This document shows, piece by piece, positions 1 through 6,383 of a DNA stretch of 9,293 nt (positions are counted from its first letter, which is position 1; every line of letters starts with the position of its first letter). Source of the stretch: JALTID01 sp027004335 [NCBI: bacterium] (GTDB lineage Bacteria; JALSQH01); contig JALTID010000030.1 in assembly GCA_027004335.1 (NCBI GenBank), forward strand, positions 1 to 9,293. Direction: 5' to 3'. The position numbers were made by a program, and so were the translations under genes. The notes beneath the pieces were generated by a model, which made no database searches, was not told where the DNA came from, and worked only from the letters and a program-made list of their open reading frames with translations.

Positions 1-63
1 CCCATTTTATCAAAGATCCCTGAAACGAAAGCGGAGATAAAAGAATTTGAGAAAAAATTTTAG
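1..63 (+). pseudogene. Upstream fragment of the RND/MMPL exporter, cut off from the rest by a frameshift
   Basis: Frame 1 is open from the window edge and gives a hydrophilic peptide containing ILSKIPETKAEIKEF before a TAG stop at 61-63. Exporters of the MMPL/RND family commonly carry a stretch like 'IPET(K/R)EEI..YL..YE' in the second periplasmic loop just before the part encoded by the next ORF, so this looks like the same gene in another frame. The main frame opens right after a TGA at 48-50 and continues with EKILDCDENGKPVTVEVNG. One missing base in the run of six A (52-57) or four T (58-61) would explain the break. It could be a real mutation, an assembly error or, less likely, a recoding site. 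The gene's N-terminal half lies outside the window. Confidence 0.6.
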
Positions 64-92
64 ACTGCGATGAAAATGGAAAACCTGTCACT

Positions 93-884
93 GTGGAGGT
101 AAATGGAAAAGATCTGATAGCGCAGTCCCTGACATTATATGAAATGAGCACAAGACCAGATGATTTTGCACATTTAGTTGATCTAAATTACCAGAATGCG
201 AGATTGATCCTTTTCATAAGCTCTGACAAAAACACTGTTCTTAAGCCTATTGACAGGGAGTTCACCAAAAAAGTAAAAAAAGAGATAAAGGGATTACCGG
301 TAAATGCTGAAATTACTGGTATAGCAAAGCTTATGATGGTGGTCAATGATTTAGTGGTAAGGGAGCAGGCATTGAGTCTTCTGGTATCATTGCTCCTTAT
401 CTGGATATTAACAACCCTGATGTTCCGGTCAGGAATGGTAGGATTTTTTAACACGATACCACTACTTGTTTCTCAGCTGATAAATTTTGGAATAATGGGA
501 TTTCTTGGGATCCATGTTGAGATAGTAACCATGGTAACTACCAGTGTGGCTATCGGAGTTGGAGTGGATTACGCTATCCATTATATACACAATTTCAGAT
601 GGCAGCTGGCAAAAGGATTCAACTATGATGAAGCTATGAGAGAAAGTATAAGAGAAGCTGGAAGCCCTATTATTTTAAATGCGTTAACAGTGGGGCTGGG
701 ATTTCTCGTTCTTGTATTTTCATCCTTTAGAGGGGTATCAAATATGGGCTTTCTCATCGGCTTAACAATGTTTACCACATCAATCGGTGCTCTCACAATC
801 CTGCCGGTAATCTTTATCACTGCTAAACCAAAAAGCCTTAAAAAGTCAGCGGAGGTTATAAAAAATGAAGTGGGAAAAATTTAG
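93..884 (+). CDS. RND superfamily / MMPL-type exporter, C-terminal part (apparent frameshift upstream)
   Basis: This is the C-terminal third of an inner-membrane RND exporter of the MMPL type; complete members are usually 750-850 residues with 12 helices. The first ~90 residues are the end of the second periplasmic porter loop (LYEMSTRPDDFAHLVD, NARLILFIS). Hydrophobic helices follow at about 93-111, 118-140, 143-165, 191-211 and 216-243, matching helices 7-12 or part of them. Residues 151-166 carry the family signature SVAIGVGVDYAIHYIH, where the Asp is expected to serve proton coupling. The GTG at 93 is the first start codon in the frame but is probably an internal Val: coding-like sequence continues back to position 51, and the earlier part lies in frame 1. 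The last 20 bases overlap the LolA-like gene, so the two are probably translationally coupled. Cargo is unknown; association with a LolA-like protein and a barrel suggests a hydrophobic substrate (inference). Confidence 0.88.
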   Translation: MEVNGKDLIAQSLTLYEMSTRPDDFAHLVDLNYQNARLILFISSDKNTVLKPIDREFTKKVKKEIKGLPVNAEITGIAKLMMVVNDLVVREQALSLLVSLLLIWILTTLMFRSGMVGFFNTIPLLVSQLINFGIMGFLGIHVEIVTMVTTSVAIGVGVDYAIHYIHNFRWQLAKGFNYDEAMRESIREAGSPIILNALTVGLGFLVLVFSSFRGVSNMGFLIGLTMFTTSIGALTILPVIFITAKPKSLKKSAEVIKNEVGKI

Positions 885-1644
885 CATCGTTGTAAGTGCT
901 GTTCTCTTCCTTACGGGTTTTACCAGAGGTCAGGATATGCGTGATTTCATGGCAAAGGTGTTCAGACAGAGCACATGGAACTCCATGTCAGCAGATATGA
1001 CCCTTACAATTATTGATTCCAGAGAGGAAAAGAGAATAAGAGAAGTAAAATTCTTCTCCAAAAAGGACAAAAACGGAAACAACAGAATGCTCATGAAATT
1101 CATCAGACCCAGAGAGGTAATGGGAACATCATTCCTGCTTCTTGAACATAAAAACAGAGAGGATGACCGATACTTGTATTTACCTGCTCTGAGAAGAGTT
1201 AAGAGGATCGTGGCATCAGGCAAAAAGGGAAACTTCATGTCATCTGACTTCACATACTACGATATAGGTGAACCAAAACCAGACGATTTTAAGTACAAAT
1301 ACCTTGACGAAGAGGAATTTAAGGGGGTAAAATGCATTAAAGTAGAGGCCACCCCTGCCTCGGAAAGGGTATTAAATGACACAGGATATTCAAAAATTAT
1401 CTACTGGGTGGATCCCGAAAAGAAAATTATCCTTAAAGCAGAATACTACGATGACAGAGGAAAATTGCAAAAAATTTTAAACATAAATGAACACAAATTG
1501 ATAAACGGTGTGTATTTTGCCACTGATATAGTAATGAAAGATGTTCAGATCAATCATATAAGCAGAATCAAATTTACAAATATAAAAATCAATGAAAAAA
1601 TGCCTGAAAGATACTTCTCCGTGAAACATCTCAGGAGGAGGTAG
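865..1644 (+). CDS. LolA-like periplasmic protein (outer membrane lipoprotein-sorting family, PF17131 type)
   Basis: This 259-residue exported protein has a signal peptide (residues 1-22, hydrophobic core VVSAVLFLTGF, likely cut before QDMRDFM). The rest fits the LolA/LolB-like half-barrel fold that binds acyl chains, in the form usually annotated 'outer membrane lipoprotein-sorting protein'. Recognisable family blocks are KFIRPREVMGTSFLLLEH (78-95), RYLYLPALRRVKRI (102-115) and GNFMSSDFTYYDI (122-134). Start support: a GGAGG at 851-855 lies 9 bases before the ATG, inside the end of the exporter gene. It sits between an RND/MMPL exporter and an outer-membrane barrel, and members of this family are often encoded beside such exporters. 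It may shuttle a lipid or lipoprotein-like cargo across the periplasm. It is not the housekeeping LolA, which normally pairs with the LolCDE ABC transporter; none is visible here. Confidence 0.88.
   Translation: MKWEKFSIVVSAVLFLTGFTRGQDMRDFMAKVFRQSTWNSMSADMTLTIIDSREEKRIREVKFFSKKDKNGNNRMLMKFIRPREVMGTSFLLLEHKNREDDRYLYLPALRRVKRIVASGKKGNFMSSDFTYYDIGEPKPDDFKYKYLDEEEFKGVKCIKVEATPASERVLNDTGYSKIIYWVDPEKKIILKAEYYDDRGKLQKILNINEHKLINGVYFATDIVMKDVQINHISRIKFTNIKINEKMPERYFSVKHLRRR
1633..1641 (+). promoter_or_regulatory. Strong Shine-Dalgarno for the outer-membrane barrel gene
   Basis: AGGAGGAGG lies just before the TAG stop of the LolA-like gene and 4-7 bases before the ATG at 1646. It fixes the start of the barrel gene and suggests high translation by re-initiating ribosomes. 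Confidence 0.75.
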
Positions 1645-1645
1645 A

Positions 1646-2848
1646 ATGAAAAAAATTGTTTTACTTCTCATATTCTTCTCCTCTACGCTGCTGGCAACTG
1701 AACCCCATGGATTTGTTAAAACTTCAATAAATCTGGGAGTAAGGGGAGATAACAAATTAAAATTCATAAACACCAATGTAAGAACTCAGATTAACTTATA
1801 TCAGGACCTTGGAGAAAATGGTTCTGTCACTGCAAGTTTTGATCTGCTCTACGAAAAATATATGAATTCAACACCGGAGCTAAAAATTATCCCAGTAGAA
1901 ACTTACGCCCAATATTCGGGAAAAAATTTTGGTATCAAAGCGGGAAAATACTATGATTTCTGGGGGCTATTTGACTGGATCAGTCCTACAGATATTCTTG
2001 ATCCCTGGGATATGACACATATTTCATCAGACATAGAGGATTACAGGATCTCAATCTACGGGATAAATCTCTCCTATGGTTCAGACATACTCAATGCAGA
2101 AATCAATTTGCTGCCATTCTTCCAGCATTCTATTTTTCCCATGGATATATCCACTGAAGAAGTGCCATCAAACCAGTTAAAAGAAATTGAAATAGGTGCA
2201 AAACTCTCAGGAATTGCGGAAAAAATCGGGCTGGACTGGGATCTTTACTACTTCAGGGGAAGAGATAGAAATCCATCCCGTATATATCCAAACCCCCCTG
2301 CAGGAAACCTGGCACCAGTCACTGGAACTCCCTCTACACCTCCACTTATTAAAGAATACTACCAGAAGCTCACAATGTACGGGATTGATTTCTCCATACC
2401 TGTATCATCACTGCTATTCAAACTGGAGGGGGCCTATTTCCTTACTGAAGACAGAAAGGGCAACAATCCACTCATAGAAAATCCATATTTTTCAACTGTG
2501 GGAGGCTTTGACTGGTCGGTAATACCAACCCTTACCCTTTCATTATCTTACAAATTAAAATCATACACAAAATTTAATAAAAAGATTGATACCAGAGGAA
2601 GAAAAAATAATAACTTCTTCACTTTCTCATTAAAATATCAACCAAAAGACTATCTCAACTTCCAGTGGATCTCAATATATCAGATTGACGACAAATCCAC
2701 AATGTCTCTATCATTTATTTCATACAGCATTATAGATGATTATACCCTCACACTGGGGGAAATACTTTTCTATGGAAAAAATCAGACCACCTATGGTAAA
2801 TTCACAGATTACAGTGAAGTATTCGTAGAATTAAAGGGAAGTTTTTAA
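1646..2848 (+). CDS. Outer-membrane beta-barrel protein linked to the RND/LolA-like module
   Basis: This 400-residue protein has a clear signal peptide (MKKIVLLLIFFSSTLLA, cleavage near residue 17). The mature part is rich in alternating hydrophobic and polar residues with aromatic girdle positions, and it ends in Phe (VELKGSF), the usual C-terminal signal for outer-membrane barrel insertion. A conserved-looking block near the N-terminus (KAGKYYDFWG at 98-107, then SPTDILDPWD at 113-122) resembles the 'WG...PTD..NP.D' element seen in several porin-like families, including DUF1302-like proteins. I cannot assign a specific family. The start is well supported by AGGAGGAGG at 1633-1641, and only one base separates it from the LolA-like stop, so the two are surely co-translated. 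It probably forms the outer-membrane component of the transport module; whether it is a channel or a receiver for cargo is unknown. Confidence 0.82.
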   Translation: MKKIVLLLIFFSSTLLATEPHGFVKTSINLGVRGDNKLKFINTNVRTQINLYQDLGENGSVTASFDLLYEKYMNSTPELKIIPVETYAQYSGKNFGIKAGKYYDFWGLFDWISPTDILDPWDMTHISSDIEDYRISIYGINLSYGSDILNAEINLLPFFQHSIFPMDISTEEVPSNQLKEIEIGAKLSGIAEKIGLDWDLYYFRGRDRNPSRIYPNPPAGNLAPVTGTPSTPPLIKEYYQKLTMYGIDFSIPVSSLLFKLEGAYFLTEDRKGNNPLIENPYFSTVGGFDWSVIPTLTLSLSYKLKSYTKFNKKIDTRGRKNNNFFTFSLKYQPKDYLNFQWISIYQIDDKSTMSLSFISYSIIDDYTLTLGEILFYGKNQTTYGKFTDYSEVFVELKGSF

Positions 2849-2876
2849 AAAGTCAATAAACCCACAGTTTTTTCCA

Positions 2877-2907
2877 TGTCATGGCGAGCTATAAGCTCAC
2901 CATGACA
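2877..2907. repeat. Near-perfect inverted repeat (14-bp arms, 3-base loop)
   Basis: The left arm TGTCATGGCGAGCT (2877-2890) pairs with the right arm AGCTCACCATGACA (2894-2907) around an ATA loop, with a single C/A mismatch in 14 positions. It lies between the barrel gene and the promoter of the IclR gene. It lacks a T-run on its 3' side on either strand (AATACAAATATT on the + strand), so it is not a textbook intrinsic terminator, although it could still stop or protect the upstream transcript. The outer part (TGTCATgGCGAGC) resembles the 'TGTCATTGCGAGC' core of dispersed palindromic repeats found in many bacterial genomes; that resemblance is from memory and needs a genome search. Confidence 0.7.
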
Positions 2908-2916
2908 ATACAAATA

Positions 2917-2945
2917 TTGCACGTGAGGGAATTCTGTGCTAAAAT
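2917..2945 (+). promoter_or_regulatory. Candidate sigma70-type promoter for the IclR gene
   Basis: TTGCAC (2917-2922) and TAAAAT (2940-2945) are separated by exactly 17 bases, matching the consensus -35/-10 layout with one mismatch in each box. Transcription would start near 2952, about 23 bases before the ATG at 2975. The spacer region includes the short palindromes CACGTG (2920-2925) and GAATTC (2929-2934), which could be parts of an operator, for example for autoregulation as is common in IclR regulators, but both are short enough to be chance. Confidence 0.5.
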
Positions 2946-2974
2946 TGTTTTAATTGGTAAAATGAGTTTTAAAA

Positions 2975-3760
2975 ATGGTCAGATATAAGGATAGAAGTGA
3001 CTATCTAATTGGAGTTCTTGTTGATTCACTGAAAATACTTGAGCAATTCCTCTACGACAATCCTGAATTAGGAATAAGTGAATTAAGTGAAAAAACAGGT
3101 TTGCATAAAAATAAAGTATTCAGAGTACTTTCCACCTTTGAATACCTCGGTTACATTGAACAGAATCCTGAAACTCAGCAGTATCATCTGGGAATTAAGA
3201 TACTTCAATTAGGGCAGAGGTACCTACAGCAATCTGGACTTGCAATACTTTCTGACCGACTTCTATCAGAACTACATCGTGAAACTGAAGAAACGGTGGT
3301 TTTAGCCACCTTCACAGATAATGTACCTGTGTTAATTTCAGTTAAAAACTCTCCTCATAAACTCAGGGTAACTGTATCAGAAGGAGAGCATCATCCCTTA
3401 CATGCTTCTGCAACGGGAAAGATTTTACTCTATGGAACCTACGAAAAGAAAGGTGGGATCCCACCCCTTCATGAGCTCACAAAATATACTGATAATACAA
3501 TAATATCCAAGGAAGATCTTCTAAAAAATATAAAAGAAATAAGCAAAAAAAATTACGCCGTGGATAGAGAAGAATGGCAGGAGGGGATAATCGCCATTGC
3601 TGCACCGGTGAGGGATTACACAACTCATATAGTAGCTTCTGTGGGAGTTATGATACCTTCAATAAGATTTTCAGGAGAAGAAGAAATTGCCCAGAAGGTG
3701 ATCACAGTTGCCAACGAACTGTCATTTAAATTAGGATTTACCTATTTACCTCCCGTATAA
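2975..3760 (+). CDS. IclR-family transcriptional regulator
   Basis: This 261-residue protein has the normal IclR length and architecture. The N-terminal winged helix-turn-helix is at about 15-75 (ISELSEKTGLHKNKVFRVLSTFEYLGYIEQ, then a wing ending YHLGIKILQLG). The C-terminal GAF-like effector-binding domain spans about 90-257. Family hallmarks are HASATGKILL (143-152) and the region NYAVDREEWQEGIIAIAAPVRD (193-214). Such regulators respond to small organic effectors, often carbon-source metabolites, and can repress or activate. The ATG at 2975 is the first possible start after an in-frame TGA at 2963-2965; the Shine-Dalgarno is weak. It has its own likely promoter and no catabolic gene beside it. 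Its target could be itself, the upstream envelope module or genes elsewhere. Its last 15 bases overlap the convergent zinc-ribbon ORF. Confidence 0.95.
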   Translation: MVRYKDRSDYLIGVLVDSLKILEQFLYDNPELGISELSEKTGLHKNKVFRVLSTFEYLGYIEQNPETQQYHLGIKILQLGQRYLQQSGLAILSDRLLSELHRETEETVVLATFTDNVPVLISVKNSPHKLRVTVSEGEHHPLHASATGKILLYGTYEKKGGIPPLHELTKYTDNTIISKEDLLKNIKEISKKNYAVDREEWQEGIIAIAAPVRDYTTHIVASVGVMIPSIRFSGEEEIAQKVITVANELSFKLGFTYLPPV

Positions 3761-3940
3761 CTTTTCTGCCTCTTTCTTAACATACTCTGAAGGAATCTCC
3801 CCACCACATGCCCAGCAGTGGATCGGATGCAAATCTATAAGTTCTAATCTCATGGGATGGACAAAATTTTGCGCACCACAGTAGGGACATGGAAAAAATA
3901 TGGGGGATTTATTATCCCTATACTTTTTTTCTCTATCCAT
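3746..3940 (-). CDS. Small zinc-ribbon protein overlapping the end of batE in another frame
   Basis: This 64-residue ORF carries two CxxC knuckles: CPYC (Cys18, Cys21) and CWAC (Cys42, Cys45, after HPIH). Each is followed by Gly, with a spacing typical of a structural zinc ribbon; the remainder is charged and probably cytoplasmic. No function is known to me. The start is uncertain. ATG 3940 keeps both knuckles but overlaps batE by 91 bases and has only a weak Shine-Dalgarno. ATG 3853 shares ATGA with the batE stop, a classic coupling arrangement, but would remove the first CPYC. Because both knuckles look conserved, I favour the longer form, or a frameshift between batE and this ORF in the A7 run (3924-3930 on the reverse strand). 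The gene end overlaps the IclR gene tail to tail. Supporting evidence is the motif pattern only. Confidence 0.6.
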   Translation of the reverse strand: MDREKKYRDNKSPIFFPCPYCGAQNFVHPMRLELIDLHPIHCWACGGEIPSEYVKKEAEKLYGR

Positions 3941-4662
3941 CCTGTAATTCCATTGGATAATTTTATCAAAAACCAGTCAGGAGTCACTTTCATAACCTGA
4001 AATTTGACTCCTCCAGGAAGCTCCACGGTGATTTTACTGGTGTTACCAGGGGCTGAATGCATCTCAATCTTATTCAAAACAACACCCATAGGGGTTGTGT
4101 CATACTTTATTTTTTCCCATGTTATCAAGAGCAAAACAAACCAGATAATAAAAACAATCACGGTCAGAAGAGCCCATCGCCACTCCGGATTAAAAACGGC
4201 AACGATCATCACCAGCAGAAGTAAAATAAAAGCAAAGGTTAAAACCCAAATAGCCAATGAAATTGGGAAATTACCTAACCATTCTATCCATCCTTTGACA
4301 CCTGTATTCACCTTTAATTCTAAGGGGAAATTCTTCACAAGAATTGAATTGACCTGCTTGAGATTAAAGTTGTTATCTCTGTAAAAAGGGGAAAGAAACC
4401 TTGCCTTTTCAAAATATAGCAAGGATTCAGGATAATTCTTTAATTCATAATAAGCTATCCCCATATCATAAAATAACTGTGGAGAAAGGGTATTATCACT
4501 TTCCAATTCCTTAAAATAGCCAAGAGCATTTTTAAAATCCCCCTTTACAAGTGAGCTGTAACCTCGTTCAAACAGAATATGTCCACCCTCCTGAGAGAGT
4601 AAAGGGGAAAATACCAGCAAAAGTGTTGAAAAAACTAAAACCTTAGCTATTCTCCTTCCCAT
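3850..4662 (-). CDS. batE: BatE-like protein: signal peptide, TPR repeats, two membrane helices, SH3 domain
   Basis: The 270-residue protein has a signal peptide (1-23, ending SPLLS), about two TPR units at 28-95 (GYSSLVKGDFKNALGYFKEL, then MGIAYYELKNYPESLLYFEKA), two membrane helices at about 133-156 and 162-181, and a bacterial SH3-like domain at about 192-250 (GVVLNKIEMHSAPG ... GWIEKKS). This order is that of BatE, the last protein of the aerotolerance operon; TPR and SH3 parts would face the periplasm. It starts 16 bases inside batD, with AGGGAA just before the ATG. The last ~19 residues after the SH3 domain (NPPYFFHVPTVVRKILSIP) look unlike a conserved tail: they are read from DNA that in another frame encodes the zinc-ribbon protein. 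The ancestral stop may have been lost. The molecular role is unknown; a scaffold for the BatA/BatB complex is inferred. Confidence 0.87.
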   Translation of the reverse strand: MGRRIAKVLVFSTLLLVFSPLLSQEGGHILFERGYSSLVKGDFKNALGYFKELESDNTLSPQLFYDMGIAYYELKNYPESLLYFEKARFLSPFYRDNNFNLKQVNSILVKNFPLELKVNTGVKGWIEWLGNFPISLAIWVLTFAFILLLLVMIVAVFNPEWRWALLTVIVFIIWFVLLLITWEKIKYDTTPMGVVLNKIEMHSAPGNTSKITVELPGGVKFQVMKVTPDWFLIKLSNGITGWIEKKSIGIINPPYFFHVPTVVRKILSIP

Positions 4663-6383
4663 TTCCCTGACCTTCTTAGAAATAAAATCACTTCATTTTT
4701 TATCTCATCAGAAATAGCACCACCAGCAAAAATAGCCTTATGGAGAAGAGAGGTTATTCTACTTACTATTTCTGCAGTATCTGGAGGAAGAGTTTTACTC
4801 TCCGAGGATTTTAACTCTTCAGGATCCATAACATCAACATTCATATTCCATCTCACCCTGAAATATCTCTTCCACCATTCATATATCTTCTCTGGATCTC
4901 CTTTCTTCACTGCCTCTCTAAGCTTTTTCTCTGAAGCAGTTACTTCTCTTCTTTTTTTTCTCATCTCCTCAGTCATTTTTACCCTGAAACTGAGTAATCT
5001 TATTAAATAAAATAGAACAAAAAACCCCCCAATAATTACAAAGGAGAGCCACTTAACCTTCCAGAACCCCATCAAATATGCAGTAATCCACCCAGGATAT
5101 TCTATAATCTCATATGTAGATGATGGAGGTCTCAAAACCGGTCGTGCAGTCTTTGAAGTTATGACCTTTTTCTCTCCTGTTAATATAATCTTAAGAGTAC
5201 CAGTGTTTATGACCATATATTTTTTCTTCTGTGGAGAAAAGTAGCAGAATTTCAACGGACCAAGTATAAAATCCCCAGCCTTATTACCCTGAAAAATGTA
5301 TGTAATTATCCTATCAATGATAACTCCATCAGGGGTTGGTACCACAGCATCATTAACCTGAGGGTTAAATATCTTAAAAGAAGAAGGGGCAGTTAGAGGG
5401 GGAGGAGCGGTAAGAGAAAGATTTCCTGGACCAGTGATCTCCACCTGGATTTGCAATGGATCATTGACTTTTGCACTTATTTCTCTTTTATTCAGCTTAA
5501 CTTTATATCCATCTCCTACTGCTCCTGTGAAACAGGGTGGCTGACCGGTTTGAGGAAGAGGGTAAGCTTTAATCTCAACAGGTTTCGTCCTGAATATTTT
5601 TGAACCTGTGAAAAAACCAAAAGGTACAGAAATTTTCGCAGGTGGGACTACAATTTCCCCGGGCTGCAGAGGAATAATTGCAGTTCTCAGTTCCTGAGTC
5701 TGGAACCACTTTCCATATCTTCTGATCTTCTTTACTATTGGCTGCTTCAGAAGATCATACTTCCACACATTTTTAAAAGTAGGAGGAATATACCGAGGAT
5801 TACCAAAAAGAGAACGACTGTTTATGAATAAGAACCTGTAAATTACCTGTTGCCCGACATAAACCTTATTTTTATTAACTTCTCCAACAACTCCTATGCC
5901 AAAATTAGCTACAGATTCAGGAAGCGGTAGAGAAGTCAAGGACGATGAAGAAGTTGTGGCAGAGGGAGCAGTAGCGGGTAGCTGGTATGTGCTGATAACT
6001 TTTAATGTAAGAGGTGTAATGTAATATCTTCTCCCATGAGACTCTACATAGATATTTTTTATTGAGATCACGCCGCTGTGGAGAGGCTTGAGTTGAAGCA
6101 CAACATCCTTTTCTGCCTGAAACGAGCCATTTATTATTGAAATACTGGTACTGGTAGAAGAACCAAGGATTTCAAAATCAGCATCAAGAGAACTTATTTC
6201 TGGATCAGGTAGGCTTCCAACAGAGCCATTTATTTTTATTGTAAGCTGCACAGTATCATCAATATAAATCTCATTTTTCTCAAGGGTGGCTGAGATAGAA
6301 ATATCAGCATATACTTCAGTTGTTAAGGAGAAAAAGGAGAAAAAAACAAAAACTATCCATCCGATCTTACCAGTCCTTATCAA
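4647..6383 (-). CDS. batD: BatD family protein (membrane-anchored, large periplasmic region)
   Basis: This 578-residue protein matches BatD in length and layout. It has a signal peptide (1-26, ending TTEVYA) and then tandem beta-sandwich, Ig-like periplasmic repeats: DISISATLEKNEIYIDDTVQL at 27-47, a second repeat starting near GEVNKNKVYVGQQVIYRF at 167-184, and a third near VKLNKREISAKVNDPLQI at 295-312, preceded by the family-typical FTGAVGDG at 285-292. A Ser/Thr/Pro/Ala-rich linker lies at 132-157. One membrane helix is at 445-465, followed by a cytoplasmic helical tail (YEWWKRYFRVRWN at 501-513). The start is a TTG: no ATG lies in the signal peptide, and GGAGGGGAGA sits 6 bases before the codon. 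It overlaps batC by 17 bases and batE by 16. Its role in the Bat complex is not known biochemically. Confidence 0.92.
   Translation of the reverse strand: MIRTGKIGWIVFVFFSFFSLTTEVYADISISATLEKNEIYIDDTVQLTIKINGSVGSLPDPEISSLDADFEILGSSTSTSISIINGSFQAEKDVVLQLKPLHSGVISIKNIYVESHGRRYYITPLTLKVISTYQLPATAPSATTSSSSLTSLPLPESVANFGIGVVGEVNKNKVYVGQQVIYRFLFINSRSLFGNPRYIPPTFKNVWKYDLLKQPIVKKIRRYGKWFQTQELRTAIIPLQPGEIVVPPAKISVPFGFFTGSKIFRTKPVEIKAYPLPQTGQPPCFTGAVGDGYKVKLNKREISAKVNDPLQIQVEITGPGNLSLTAPPPLTAPSSFKIFNPQVNDAVVPTPDGVIIDRIITYIFQGNKAGDFILGPLKFCYFSPQKKKYMVINTGTLKIILTGEKKVITSKTARPVLRPPSSTYEIIEYPGWITAYLMGFWKVKWLSFVIIGGFFVLFYLIRLLSFRVKMTEEMRKKRREVTASEKKLREAVKKGDPEKIYEWWKRYFRVRWNMNVDVMDPEELKSSESKTLPPDTAEIVSRITSLLHKAIFAGGAISDEIKNEVILFLRRSGKWEGE

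Noticed and set aside
52-61. Programmed -1 frameshift site in the exporter gene
   Set aside because: The sequence does not match a standard X XXY YYZ heptamer in the zero frame (GAG AAA AAA TTT TAG) and I see no stimulatory stem just downstream. An indel is simpler, though not excluded.
930-1253. A 107-codon - strand ORF opposite the LolA-like gene
   Set aside because: The forward frame holds the LolA-like family blocks; the reverse frame has no start signal or motif.
2196-2477. A 93-codon ORF on the + strand inside the barrel gene
   Set aside because: It is a frame shadow: no Shine-Dalgarno, low-complexity composition, and the overlapping frame has a clear barrel protein.
2877-2907. Intrinsic terminator for the RND/LolA-like/barrel operon
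   Set aside because: The stem is strong but no run of T follows it on either strand, so I annotated it as an inverted repeat instead.
3452-3465. Perfect 14-bp palindrome GGTGGGATCCCACC within the IclR gene
   Set aside because: It has no loop, lies in well-conserved coding sequence, and one such palindrome is expected by chance in about 10-20 kb.
4004-4384. A 126-codon + strand ORF opposite batE
   Set aside because: It is antisense to a recognisable TPR/SH3 protein and shows no domain pattern of its own.
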